This document shows, piece by piece, positions 42,919-51,406 of a stretch of DNA of 64,000 nt. The translations under genes were made by a program, and so were the position numbers. Within the stretch, counting starts at the first letter, position 1, and every line of letters begins with the position of its first letter. A model generated the notes under the pieces. That model saw nothing but the letters and a program-made list of their open reading frames with translations. It was not told the DNA's origin and ran no database searches. Origin of the DNA: Streptomyces lacrimifluminis (lineage in GTDB: Bacteria > Actinomycetota > Actinomycetes > Streptomycetales > Streptomycetaceae); NCBI RefSeq assembly GCF_014646095.1, contig NZ_BMMU01000015.1:124001-188000 (forward strand). Reading direction: 5' to 3'.

Positions 42919-43754
42919 CCTCTTGGGGCCTGCCCCGATTGCCACGTCGCCGTGAGGGAGCCGAGAAGCGACAGGGACTGCGCACTCGTCGAGCCCGGGA
43001 CCGCGTGGTGGACCACCAGTTCCTGGCCCGGGGCGCCTTTCACGCCGAACACGTGCACCCGCAGTTCGAGGAGGCCGACTTCGGGGTGTGCGAACCGCTT
43101 CGGCTGGAGACGTTTGCCCCGGGCGTTGTTCTGCTCCCACATCGTCACGAACTCGGGGCTCTTCACGCGGAGTTCGTCGACGATCGCACGGAATCTGCGG
43201 CTGCCCGGTGTGAGCCCGTCCGCGAGGCGGACCCCTGCCACCGTGCTCTCGGCCACGGCGTGCCAGTCCGGGTAGAAGGTGCGCGCCCCCGGGTCGAGGA
43301 AGAGCGAGCGCGTCAGGTTCCCGGAGAACGGGAATCCGAGGAAGAGCGCCTCCGCGAGGCGGTTGCTCGCCAGGACGTCGTACGCCCGGCCGAGCACGAG
43401 CGCCGGGCTGTCGGGCCAGGAGTGGAGGAGTTCGAGCAACGAGACGTCGGCCTCCTCCACGGGCGCCGCCTCCGGTCGCGGGCTGATCCCGGCCAGCCGG
43501 TACAGGTGCTGGCGGCCGTCGTGGTCCAGGCGCAGGACTTCGCCGAGCGAATCGAGTACCCGGGGAGACGGGTCGACCTCCCGCCCCTGTTCGAGACGCC
43601 CGTAGTAGTCGACGCTGACGCCGGTGAGCATGGCCACCTCCTCGCGCCGCAGGCCGACGACCCGGCGCCGTCCGTGGACGGGAAGACCGAGCGCCTCCGG
43701 GGTGAGCTGCGAACGCCTGCTGCGCACATAGTCGCCGGGCGCTGATGGGGCCAT
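42915..43754 (-). CDS. XRE-type HTH regulator with MmyB-like ligand-binding domain
   Basis: 279 residues. The HTH at about 10-65 includes VVGLRREEVAMLTGVSVDYY; the MmyB-like domain covers about 100-270 (DSPALVLGRAYDVLASNRLA, TRSLFLDPGARTFYPDWHAV). Such regulators are usually divergent to the SDR oxidoreductase gene they control, and here an SDR remnant lies divergently at 43856. ATG 43754. Its stop codon overlaps the neighbouring acyl-CoA dehydrogenase stop. Confidence 0.88.
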   Translation of the reverse strand: MAPSAPGDYVRSRRSQLTPEALGLPVHGRRRVVGLRREEVAMLTGVSVDYYGRLEQGREVDPSPRVLDSLGEVLRLDHDGRQHLYRLAGISPRPEAAPVEEADVSLLELLHSWPDSPALVLGRAYDVLASNRLAEALFLGFPFSGNLTRSLFLDPGARTFYPDWHAVAESTVAGVRLADGLTPGSRRFRAIVDELRVKSPEFVTMWEQNNARGKRLQPKRFAHPEVGLLELRVHVFGVKGAPGQELVVHHAVPGSTSAQSLSLLGSLTATWQSGQAPRG

Positions 43755-43855
43755 GCGCCCAAGGCTGGGCGCGGCCGATCCGCGTATCCAGGGTGTGCCG
43801 CACCCAGGTGGACGGCGCCCCTCCTCACCGTCCGAAGGCGGCCGAGTCTGGGGCC

Positions 43856-44184
43856 AGGACCACAAGCACTTCAGCGTTCCCCGAATCCACCGCCTCCTCC
43901 CGGGTGGTCCTCGTGACCGGTGCCGGCAGCGGCATCGGTGCGGCCACCGCCCTCCGGCTCGCCGCCGAAGGCCACCGGATCGTCGTCGGCGCACGACGGA
44001 CGGACCGCCTGGAGGCACTGACCGCCCGCATCCGTGCGGAGGGCGGCCGGGCAGGCCATCGTCGGCTCGACGTGACCGGTGCCGACGACGTGCGCGCGGC
44101 CGTCGACGACACCGTCGCCGAGTACGGACGGATCGACGCGTTCGTGAACAACGCCGGCGTGATGCCGCTGTCCAGGCTCGACGC
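43856..44184 (+). pseudogene. Truncated short-chain dehydrogenase/reductase
   Basis: An SDR N-terminal half: VVLVTGAGSGIGAATALRLA with the NAD(P)-binding TGAGSGIG, GHRIVVGARR, and FVNNAGVMPLSRLDA. Then the homology stops abruptly at about 44184 and the sequence becomes the antisense of sfnB. The catalytic Tyr/Lys half is missing. The expected start codon position reads AGG in place of ATG, so it may also lack a start. It was probably the gene controlled by the divergent MmyB-like regulator. Confidence 0.75.
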
Positions 44185-45020
44185 GCAGCAACGGGTCGTC
44201 GGCGGCGGTCTCGGCGCCGCTCTCGAACCAGGGCCGGCTCTTGGTCCGGACGAACTCCGCGGCCTCGGCGAGCGCGCCTCAGGCGATGCCCACGTCGATC
44301 GCCGTGTGCAGCAACTGGGCCAGCGCACCGTGGAGTTGCGGCCCATGGAAGGTGAGGTGGTGCGGAAGGACGCGGTCGGCCGGGACGAGGACCGCGTCGA
44401 GCCGGACGGTGCCGCTGGCCGTCGTACGCTGGCCCATGCCGTCCCAGTCGTCCACGACCGTGAGTCCGGGCGCGTCGTGCGGGACGTACGCCACGTGCAG
44501 ATTGTCGTCCTCCGCTCGGGCGAGGACCGGGATCCAGTGGGTGAACAGGGCGCCGGTGGAGTAGTGCTTGACGCCGGTCAGCGTGAACGAGCCGTCGGGC
44601 CGCCGCTCCAGGCGGGTGCGCATGTCCTGGACGTGTTTCGTCCCCGCCTCCGACTGGGCGTTGCCGAACCGTCGCCCCGCGAGGATCTCACCGAAGAAGA
44701 ACTTCCGTTGCTCGGCCGTCCCCTGACGGCGGATCACATTGGCGTACACGAAGTGGCTCTGCGGAATCTGGGCGAGACTGGCGTCGGCCGAGGCGAGCAG
44801 CCGGAAGATCTCGGCCAGGGTCTCCTGGCGTACGTCCGCTCCCCCGTACTCGGCGGGCACGGTGACCGGCGAGCAGGCCCGAGGCCGAGAGACGGTCCGA
44901 CTCCGCTCGCGGGAGCCGTCGTTCGGCGTCCCGCGCGGCGGCCCCGGTGCGGAACTCGTCCGCCAGGGCCGCCGCCACGGTCAGGGCCTCCACGTCGTCG
45001 GCGACGACGTTCGCGGTCAT
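44184..45020 (-). pseudogene. sfnB: Decayed sfnB (sulfur-acquisition acyl-CoA dehydrogenase-like)
   Basis: Frame 1 from ATG 45020 gives EALTVAAALADEFRTGAAAR and LPRAESDRLSASGLLA, then about 44868 a one-base insertion shifts the frame to PAEYGGADVRQETLAEIFRL and further SfnB-like sequence (QIPQSHFVYANVIRR, STGALFTHWIPVLAR, GMGQRTTASGTVRLDAVLVP). A TGA at 44279-44281 replaces an expected Arg codon; after it SfnB-like sequence continues (EFVRTKSRPWFESG) until about 44186, where it is cut by the SDR remnant. About 140 C-terminal residues are missing. Downstream of the FMN reductase on the same strand. Confidence 0.85.
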
Positions 45021-45025
45021 GGGAG

Positions 45026-45580
45026 TCAGACCGCCGCGGCGAGGAGCGGGGAGCGGCCGAGCGCCACCGAGAACTGGTCGAGGACCTGGATGAGGGCCTC
45101 GGCGGTGGCCGGGGCGATCGCGACGGTGCCGTCCTCGTGTGTGGTGATGTCCTTGTCGAGGGTGAACCAGCCCTGGACGATGTGGGCGGCGCCCATGGAG
45201 TTGAGGACCGGCCGCAGGGCGTAGTCGATGGCCAGGACGTGGGCGGTGGTGCCGCCGGTCGCCAGCGGCAGCACGGTCTTGCCGGTGAGGGCGTACTGCG
45301 GGAGCAGGTCGAGGAGCGCCTTGAGGACACCGGAGTAGGACGCCTTGTAGACCGGGGTGCCGACGACGACACCGTCGGCGCGCGCGAACAGTTCGGTGGC
45401 CTCGACGATCGCCGGGTGCCGGAAGTCGGCCCCGAGGAGGGCCTCGGCGGGGATGGTGCGTACGTCGAGCGGGATCACCTCGTGTCCCTGGGCGGCCAGG
45501 CGGGTGTCCAGGTGGCGCAGGAGCTTTCCGGTGCGGGAGGAGACGGAGGGGCTGCCGGAGACGGACAGGATGGTGGCCAT
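45026..45580 (-). CDS. NAD(P)H-dependent FMN reductase (SsuE/MsuE-like)
   Basis: 184 residues; a flavodoxin-like reductase with MATILSVSGSPSVSSRTGKL at the start, GTPVYKASYSGVLKALLDLL as the FMN-binding and dimer region, and LPLATGGTTAH. It supplies reduced FMN to two-component monooxygenases such as SfnG, encoded 159 bases upstream on the same strand. ATG 45580. Only five bases separate it from the sfnB remnant. Confidence 0.92.
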   Translation of the reverse strand: MATILSVSGSPSVSSRTGKLLRHLDTRLAAQGHEVIPLDVRTIPAEALLGADFRHPAIVEATELFARADGVVVGTPVYKASYSGVLKALLDLLPQYALTGKTVLPLATGGTTAHVLAIDYALRPVLNSMGAAHIVQGWFTLDKDITTHEDGTVAIAPATAEALIQVLDQFSVALGRSPLLAAAV

Positions 45581-45739
45581 GGGTCCTCTTTCGGGAGGCT
45601 TGCCGGGTGCCGGGGAGCCTGTGCGTGGCAGGCGCCCCGGCCGAGCGGGCGGTCGGAAGTGCCGGTCGGCGGGCGATGCGGTGATCGAGGTGAACCTCGC
45701 GCAGCGCAGCCAGGCAGTGCGAACGGGAGGGGACGGGCG

Positions 45740-46861
45740 TCAGGCGTGGACCGGCACGGACTCGGGCTCGTTCTCCGGGAGTTGGGCTTCGAGTTCACGG
45801 ACGAGGGGCAGGACCCGACGGCCGAAGTACTCGACCTCCTCGTGGTATTGCAGGAAGCCGAGGAGGAGCAGGTCGACGCCCAGTCGCTTGTAGGCGACGA
45901 TCCGCTCGGCGATGTGCTCCGGGGTACCGATGAGCCCCGTGCGGAAGCCGTCGTTGTACTGGACGAGGTCCTCGAAGGTGGAGTCCTGCCACATGCCCTT
46001 GCCGTCACCGGCGGACTGTCCCGCCTGCTTGACGGCTGCGCCGAACCCCTCGACGGCCTCCCGGTCGGCGTTGGCGACGATCTCGCGGAGCGTCTCGCGG
46101 GCCCCGGCCTCGGTGTCACGGGCGATCAAAAAGCCGTTGAGGCCGAACTTCGGTGCGCGGCGCCCGACTTGGGCCGCCGATGCCCGTACGTCGTTGATCT
46201 GCTCGACGACTCCCTCGAAGTCCTTGCCGTTGGAGAAGTACCAGTCGGAGACCCGGCCCGCCATGGCGCGGGCGGCGGTGGAGTCGCCGCCCTGGAAGAT
46301 CTCGGGGTGCGGGCGCTCGGGGGTGTTGAGGGGCTCGGGCTTGAGGGAGAAGTCGCGCAACCGGTAGAAGTCACCGGCGAGTTCGGTGTGGTCCTCGGTC
46401 CAGATCTGGCGGAGGTCCCGGATGAACTCCTCGGAGCGGCGGTATCCCTCGTCGTGCTCCGGCCAGGGCTCGCCGAGAGCGGTGAACTCGCCCTTGAACC
46501 AGCCGCTGACGACGTTCACGGCGAAACGGCCGTTGGACAGGTGGTCGGCGGTGGCGCCGAGTTTGGCGAGGACACCGGGGTGCCAGAAGCCGGGGTGGAC
46601 GGCGGCGATGACCTTCAGGCGCTGGGTGGCCAGGAGCAGGGCGAGGCTGAAGCTGGTCGACTCGTGCTGGAACTCGGCGCCGTAGCTGGCCATGCAGCGG
46701 ACCTGGCTGAGCGCGTACTCGAAGCCGTTGTTCTCGGCGAGGACGGCGAGCTCACGGTTGTAGTCGTAACCCCAGTCGGTGCGCTGCTCGATCCGGCTGG
46801 TGACGAGTCCACCACTGACGTCGGGGACCCAGTAGGCGAATTTCAAGGGCTCTGCGGACAT
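45740..46861 (-). CDS. sfnG: Dimethylsulfone monooxygenase
   Basis: 373 residues. LLM-class, FMNH2-dependent; converts dimethylsulfone to methanesulfinate, giving the cell access to organic sulfur. It matches SfnG closely in memory: LKFAYWVPDVSGGLVTSRIE, EYALSQVRCMASYGAEFQHE, RFAVNVVSGWFKGEF, NPYR-like RPHPEIFQGGDSTAARAMAG and FEDLVQYNDGFRTGLIGTP. ATG 46861. Precedes the FMN reductase and decayed sfnB; a cysteine-rich leader peptide lies 118 bases upstream, so expression is probably attenuated by cysteine supply. A shortened LysR gene is divergent. Confidence 0.93.
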   Translation of the reverse strand: MSAEPLKFAYWVPDVSGGLVTSRIEQRTDWGYDYNRELAVLAENNGFEYALSQVRCMASYGAEFQHESTSFSLALLLATQRLKVIAAVHPGFWHPGVLAKLGATADHLSNGRFAVNVVSGWFKGEFTALGEPWPEHDEGYRRSEEFIRDLRQIWTEDHTELAGDFYRLRDFSLKPEPLNTPERPHPEIFQGGDSTAARAMAGRVSDWYFSNGKDFEGVVEQINDVRASAAQVGRRAPKFGLNGFLIARDTEAGARETLREIVANADREAVEGFGAAVKQAGQSAGDGKGMWQDSTFEDLVQYNDGFRTGLIGTPEHIAERIVAYKRLGVDLLLLGFLQYHEEVEYFGRRVLPLVRELEAQLPENEPESVPVHA

Positions 46862-46978
46862 GCGGAACTCCTGTTGCGGAATACGGTTTCGGGCACGCCG
46901 ATTCCCGTCCGGAGAGAAGTCCGGAGAAATTTCAGGCGGTCACGGAAACGGAAAGGGCGCGGCGGATCGGGACGGGGA

Positions 46979-47062
46979 TCAGGCCGCGGAGCAACAGAAA
47001 GCGCTGGAGACACGCGCGAGGTCGACGTGCCGTCGCCGCGTGAGGTCCAGTCGCATCGTCAT
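46979..47062 (-). CDS. Cysteine-containing leader peptide upstream of sfnG
   Basis: 27 codons, ATG 47062 (a second in-frame ATG at 47056). After basic residues the peptide reads TRRRHVDLARVSSAFCCSAA and stops at 46979. The RRRHVDL-RVSSA frame is the pattern of the actinobacterial leader peptides annotated ahead of sulfur genes, and the paired Cys codons near the end fit cysteine-dependent ribosome stalling, as shown for polycysteine leaders in mycobacteria. Here it would sense cysteine limitation and let transcription or translation continue into sfnG. Not in any larger ORF frame. Confidence 0.8.
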   Translation of the reverse strand: MTMRLDLTRRRHVDLARVSSAFCCSAA

Positions 47063-47205
47063 GTCGTCGATCGTGACAGTCCCCGAAGTCGGCAGTCAAG
47101 GAAAACCCGACCGGTCTCGCATCCCGGACCACCTGATTTCACGAAGGCGTGACAGGGAAACCCTTGAACCGCTCTCTCGCACGCCCGCATTCTGCTGCGG
47201 TGCGT

Positions 47206-47841
47206 ATGGAACAGCTCGAATACATCGCGGCGGTCACCCGGCTCGGTTCGCTGCGCCGGGCGGCGGAGGAACTCCGCCTGTCGCAGCCCGCGTTGAGTGA
47301 GACCGTGCGCGATCTGGAGCGGGAACTCGGGGTCGGCCCGCTGGAGCGGAAGCGGTCCGGCGCGACGATGAGCGCGGAGGGCCGGGAGCTGCTGCCGCAC
47401 ATCATCGGCGTCCTCGACGCGGTGGACCGGTTGCGGGGCGCCGCGGGTGAGCAGCACCGCATCAGCCGCATGGTGCGTGTCGACACGGTGAACGCGGCGA
47501 CCGTGCCGCTGCTCATCCCCGCCGTACGGGAGTTCCGCACGACGCACGAGCTGACGCAGGTGGAGGTGGTGGACGTCCGGCAGGCGGAGATCCACCGGGG
47601 GCTCACCGAGGGCGGTTTCGACCTCGGACTGGTGAACCAGCTGGAGGGCGACGACGTCCCCGCCGGCTTCGAGAGCACCGATCTGCTGCGCGGACGGCCC
47701 GTGGTGTGTGCACGTCCGGACAGTCCCCTCGCGGCAGGGACCGGGCCGCCCGTCGTTCAGCGGACTGTCCCGGGCCGCAGCGGGCAGGAAGGAGGAGGTA
47801 GCCAGTACCTGCGAAGTGGGGCGGGAAATGACGATCTCTAG
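47206..47841 (+). CDS. Truncated LysR-family regulator
   Basis: 211 residues. The HTH is intact (MEQLEYIAAVTRLGSLRRAA, SQPALSETVRDLERELGVGP) and the effector domain begins (VRVDTVNAATVPLLIP). After CARPDSPLAAG at about 47740 the sequence stops resembling LysR and the last 30 residues are unrelated; normal LysR proteins are about 290-300 residues. Probably inactive or altered, and it overlaps the next gene. Divergent to sfnG. Confidence 0.7.
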   Translation: MEQLEYIAAVTRLGSLRRAAEELRLSQPALSETVRDLERELGVGPLERKRSGATMSAEGRELLPHIIGVLDAVDRLRGAAGEQHRISRMVRVDTVNAATVPLLIPAVREFRTTHELTQVEVVDVRQAEIHRGLTEGGFDLGLVNQLEGDDVPAGFESTDLLRGRPVVCARPDSPLAAGTGPPVVQRTVPGRSGQEGGGSQYLRSGAGNDDL

Positions 47842-48112
47842 CATCATCGGCGCCATCATCATCGGCACCCTCATCGGCATCCTGGGTCGGCTCGTCATCC
47901 CGGGACGCCAGCGCATCGGAATCCTCTGGACGATCGCCGTCGGCATCGCGGCCGCGCTCATCGGATCGGCGATCGCCGCCGGATTCGACGTGTCCGACAC
48001 GGATGGCGTCGACTGGGTCGAGTGGCTCATCCAGATCGGGCTCGCCGCTCTCGGTGTGGCCGCACTGGACCGGGCGAAGGCGCCGCGCCGCACACACAGC
48101 AGGCGGCGGTGA
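47828..48112 (+). CDS. GlsB/YeaQ/YmgE-family stress membrane protein
   Basis: 94 residues, ATG 47828. Three short helices: SSIIGAIIIGTLIGILGRLV (about 4-23), GILWTIAVGIAAALIGSAIA (about 30-50) and WLIQIGLAALGVAALD (about 66-81), with the conserved VIPGRQ turn. Proteins of this type are induced by general or acid stress. It overlaps the end of the LysR remnant and is followed by an exceptional palindrome. Confidence 0.85.
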   Translation: MTISSIIGAIIIGTLIGILGRLVIPGRQRIGILWTIAVGIAAALIGSAIAAGFDVSDTDGVDWVEWLIQIGLAALGVAALDRAKAPRRTHSRRR

Positions 48113-48184
48113 CACGGCCCGGGTGAGTCCCCGGGGCCGAAGCCGCCCCCAGTGGTCAGGTCTCCGGAGCACCGAATTGCCGTT

Positions 48185-48230
48185 GCGGGCGGTGGCCCGC
48201 CGAAGCTAGCTTCGGCGGGCCACCGCCCGC
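48185..48230. terminator. 46-bp perfect palindrome (terminator-like)
   Basis: The 23 bases from 48185 are the exact reverse complement of the 23 that follow, with AGCT at the centre and no spacer. In RNA it would fold to a stem of about 21 bp. It lies 72 bases after the stress protein gene and 72 bases before the next start, so termination is the likeliest role. Confidence 0.75.
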
Positions 48231-48301
48231 GCTCACGCCCCGCCCGCGCGGTGCGGCCGTCGTACTGCCCTGTACGGCACCACCACCGTCACGGAGACCC
48301 G

Positions 48302-49183
48302 TTGCCCCCGCGCATCACCGCACTCACCGATCCCGAACCCGGCGCGTCGAGCCGGCGGCTCGCCTGGCTGGCGGCGGACTCGGGCGGTGTACCGCTCGGC
48401 TCCGCCTTCCTGCGCCTGTTCACCAGGGAGGGCCAGGAACATCTCGCCGAGCTGGAGATCTCGGTCCACCCCGGCGAGCGTCGGCAGGGGGTCGGCACCC
48501 GGCTCCTGGAGGCCGCCGTCGCCGCGGCCCGGAGCGACGGACGACGGTCGGTCGTGGCGCAGGCGGAGGAGGGCTCCCCCGGCGACCGATTCCTGGCGGA
48601 CCGGGATTTTCACCGGGTGCTGACACTGACGTACGCCCGGCTGGTGCTCGCCGACGCGGACCTCGCGGAGATCACCCGGCTCGCCGAACTCCCGTACCCC
48701 GGCTACCGGTTGACGGCCTGGGAGGGTGCCGTGCCGCCCGAACTGGCGCGGAGCTACGCCGACTCGCGCCGTGCCATGGACGACATGCCCATGGAGGACA
48801 CCGACTACGGCACGGTCGTGTGGGACGTCGACCGTGTCCTGGCGGCGGCCCGGGCGGTCGCGGGGCGCGGCGACCTGCTGCACACCGTGGCCGCGCTGGA
48901 CACGACGGACGGTTCGGTCGTCGGCTTCTCCGAGCTGGTGGTGCCGGGCGAAGGACAGGGGGACGGACAGCACTACGGCACAGCGGTCCTGCCCGAGCAC
49001 CGCGGACGCGGCCTCGGCCGCTGGATGAAGGCCGAGTCCATCCGCCGGGCCCACGCACACCACCCCGGTCTCACGGGACTTCTCACCGACACCGCGACCA
49101 GCAACGCGCCGATGCTCGGCATCAACGACGAGCTGGGGTACGTACCCACCCACAGGTCGGTGGAGTACCAGCTCGGGCTGTGA
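48302..49183 (+). CDS. Two-domain GNAT acetyltransferase
   Basis: 293 residues. The first GNAT domain covers about 20-120 (HLAELEISVHPGERRQGVGT, acetyl-CoA site RRQGVG), the second about 160-290 (QHYGTAVLPEHRGRGLGRWM, site HRGRGL). The TTG at 48302 has GGAG seven bases upstream and is preferred to longer non-homologous extensions. Substrate unknown; similar tandem-GNAT proteins in Streptomyces include mycothiol synthase, to which this is not obviously close. Confidence 0.85.
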   Translation: MPPRITALTDPEPGASSRRLAWLAADSGGVPLGSAFLRLFTREGQEHLAELEISVHPGERRQGVGTRLLEAAVAAARSDGRRSVVAQAEEGSPGDRFLADRDFHRVLTLTYARLVLADADLAEITRLAELPYPGYRLTAWEGAVPPELARSYADSRRAMDDMPMEDTDYGTVVWDVDRVLAAARAVAGRGDLLHTVAALDTTDGSVVGFSELVVPGEGQGDGQHYGTAVLPEHRGRGLGRWMKAESIRRAHAHHPGLTGLLTDTATSNAPMLGINDELGYVPTHRSVEYQLGL

Positions 49184-49216
49184 GACCTGCGCCGCCCGGC
49201 GACCCCGCCACCGGGG

Positions 49217-49993
49217 TCAGGACTCGTACACGTACGGCGTGGTGGTGGTGAGCGGTTCGAAGCCGAGGCGTTCCAGGACGGGCCTGCTCTGGTGGGTGGC
49301 GTCGACCTGGAGGTAGCGGTAGCCGCGCTTCACGGCGTCGTGGGCACGGTGGGCGACCAGCGCGCGATAGATGCCCCGGCCGCGCCAGCCCTCGACGGTG
49401 CCGCCGCCCCACAGCCCGGCGAAGCGGGTACCGGGTACGAGTTCCATGCGGGCCGCGCTCACCGCCTCGTCGCCGGCCAGCGCCACGACGGCGGTGACCG
49501 AGTCCGGGTCGTCGGTGAGGCGGGCGAGCAGTTGATGCCGCAACCGGGAGCTGTCGGTGCCGAAGGCCTTCTCGTGCACGTCCGCCACGAGGTCGACGCC
49601 GGCCTGGTCGGTCACCGGAACGAGGCGGATGCCCTCGGGCGGGTCGGTCTCGAAGATCAGACCGGAGACCTCGCCGATCATCAGCGTCTCCTCCGGTTCG
49701 GGCGTGAATCCCGCCGTCCGCAGCCGTTGCCCCAGGTCGACGGGGAGGTCGTGGCCGTAGAGCTTCCACTCGAACGTCCGGCCGAGGTCGCCGTAGTAAC
49801 GGATCTGCTCGGCGATCGCCTCGTCGGCCCGCGCGGCGTCGAGGTCGGACCAGACGACCCCGTTCCACCCCTGGGCGTCGGCGACCTGGCGCACCACCCC
49901 GCCCACCCGTTCGATACGGGCGCCTGGCCCGTCGGGCTGCGCTCCTTCGCGCATGTCCCGGTCGTAAAGGGCGAGCACCGCTGCATGATCCAT
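49217..49993 (-). CDS. GNAT-family acetyltransferase
   Basis: 258 residues; an N-terminal non-catalytic GNAT-like half and a C-terminal acetyl-CoA-binding half with WRGRGIYRALVAHRAHDA (about 200-217) and DATHQSRPVLERLGF. ATG 49993. It is convergent with the other GNAT gene (33 bases apart), but the two are not close in sequence. Substrate unknown. Confidence 0.88.
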   Translation of the reverse strand: MDHAAVLALYDRDMREGAQPDGPGARIERVGGVVRQVADAQGWNGVVWSDLDAARADEAIAEQIRYYGDLGRTFEWKLYGHDLPVDLGQRLRTAGFTPEPEETLMIGEVSGLIFETDPPEGIRLVPVTDQAGVDLVADVHEKAFGTDSSRLRHQLLARLTDDPDSVTAVVALAGDEAVSAARMELVPGTRFAGLWGGGTVEGWRGRGIYRALVAHRAHDAVKRGYRYLQVDATHQSRPVLERLGFEPLTTTTPYVYES

Positions 49994-50069
49994 GCTGTAA
50001 CAACAGCATCCCGATGCGGCAAGCGCAACGGTATTGGCGCCCGCAATGCGTCACCCTGGCATTCATTCG

Positions 50070-50390
50070 CATGCGCGAAACACGATTCGGTGCTGCCACA
50101 GTGCCGTCGGTACTGGTGGGCGCGGAGGGCGCGGTGCTGGCGGAGGACCACAACCGGGTGGCCTCCGGTGACCGCACACGGCATCCGGAGTTCGAGCCGG
50201 TCCGCTGGTCCGCCGCCCATCCGACTCCGGAGCAAGCGGGCGGCAGCCACCGTCTGCACCTCGGGAGAGCACTGCCCGATGTGCGCCGCCGCGCACACCT
50301 GGGTGGGCCTCGGGCGGATCGTGTCCGCACAAGTACGCCACCCGCCCCGCCGTCCCGGCCGGGGCGGACGGCTCCGCAGCCGGTGACGGC
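50070..50390 (+). pseudogene. Frameshifted nucleoside deaminase
   Basis: One frame gives GAEGAVLAEDHNRVASGDRT and HPEFEPVRWSAAHPTPEQ, the first zinc half of a cytidine/guanine-deaminase-like fold; from about 50232 the continuation is in another frame, RAAATVCTSGEHCPMCAAAH and GLGRIV, with the CxxC zinc ligands. The N-terminal 30 residues expected for the family are absent, and the C-terminus is lost after about 50330. Not functional. Confidence 0.65.
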
Positions 50391-50629
50391 CCGGCCCGGC
50401 CCGGCCCGCGAGGCTGCCCCGGCACCGTCGGCATCCGCATGAAAATGGCGGCCGACGACGCCCGGCCGACACGTGCCCCGCATCCGAACCGCCCTGCTCC
50501 TGACGGCCGTTGTCGCGGTCACGGCCGGGATGGGCGCCGGCGTCTTCAGGGCCCGCCGCTGGCAACCGCACGGCGGTCGGGGGGCTCGGTCGCGTGCGAT
50601 TCCTCGTACTCCTGGGGCGGGAATTGGTC

Positions 50630-51124
50630 ATGGAATATCGGATCGATTGGCCTGTGCCCATGGACGAGGGTGACTGGGCGTTGCAGGAGACCAAGGGCTG
50701 GCTGGATGTGACCGTCTCGTGGGACGGCGGCAGTCAAGCCGTCGAGGTGTACGACCCGGTTCGCCTTGAGCAGTCAACAGCCATTGAACTCGACCAGTCC
50801 GGGTACTTCGCGGCCAGGTGCCTGCTGGTGTTCCCCAGTGTGACGCCCGATCTGACCGAGAACCTGGGCCAAAGCTGGAGTCCGGCGAGCTCGGGGCGCA
50901 CGCGCTGGGCCTCGTCCTTGGCGCCGAGCACGACGGCATGCCCCGCCGTCACCAGCACGACATCGGCGGTGAACAGCGCTGTTCATCCACGGCTGGCGGA
51001 CATCACTCGTGCACAGCCAATGGTTAGGAAGGCCGAGGCGACGAGGCCGACGACCCAGGCGTCGCACTGCTCCAAACCATGCGAGGTACGGCAGGACAGC
51101 AGCGGCTTGCGCCGCCCGACCTGA
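50630..51124 (+). pseudogene. Truncated hypothetical gene
   Basis: From ATG 50630 the first about 80 residues look genuine (MEYRIDWPVPMDEGDWALQE, VTVSWDGGSQAVEVYDPVRL, then ARCLLVFPSVTPDL). After about 50872 the reading is no longer protein-like (long Ser/Thr/Ala runs) and seems fused to unrelated sequence. Function unknown. From 50873 to 51406 no gene is convincing. Confidence 0.5.
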
Positions 51125-51406
51125 TTGACGCGCGTCTCCAGCTCTCCCAGGTGACGTCGTACGAGGCCTCCGCCCGAACCCGGCCGGCCAACGTGAGGCC
51201 GGCGGAGGAGGTCCTGGATGTGTTCTGTTCGGTTCAGTGGGGGGGTGCGACCCCGTCCGATCCTGGATCCGGAGGGGACCCGCGACCACCCGACGCCGCA
51301 GTCCGCACGCGGCGGCGCCCGCCGGGAGGCGAGGCCCTTCGGGCCCGCTTATCGTGTTCGAGGGCGCCGTCCCGGTCCGCAGCCGGGCCCGCCCCTGGAG
51401 GCATTC

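Noticed and set aside
43745..47152. 1135-codon plus-strand open frame across the organosulfur genes
   Set aside because: Apart from the SDR remnant at its start it is antisense to the FMN reductase and sfnG; composition is that of a shadow frame.
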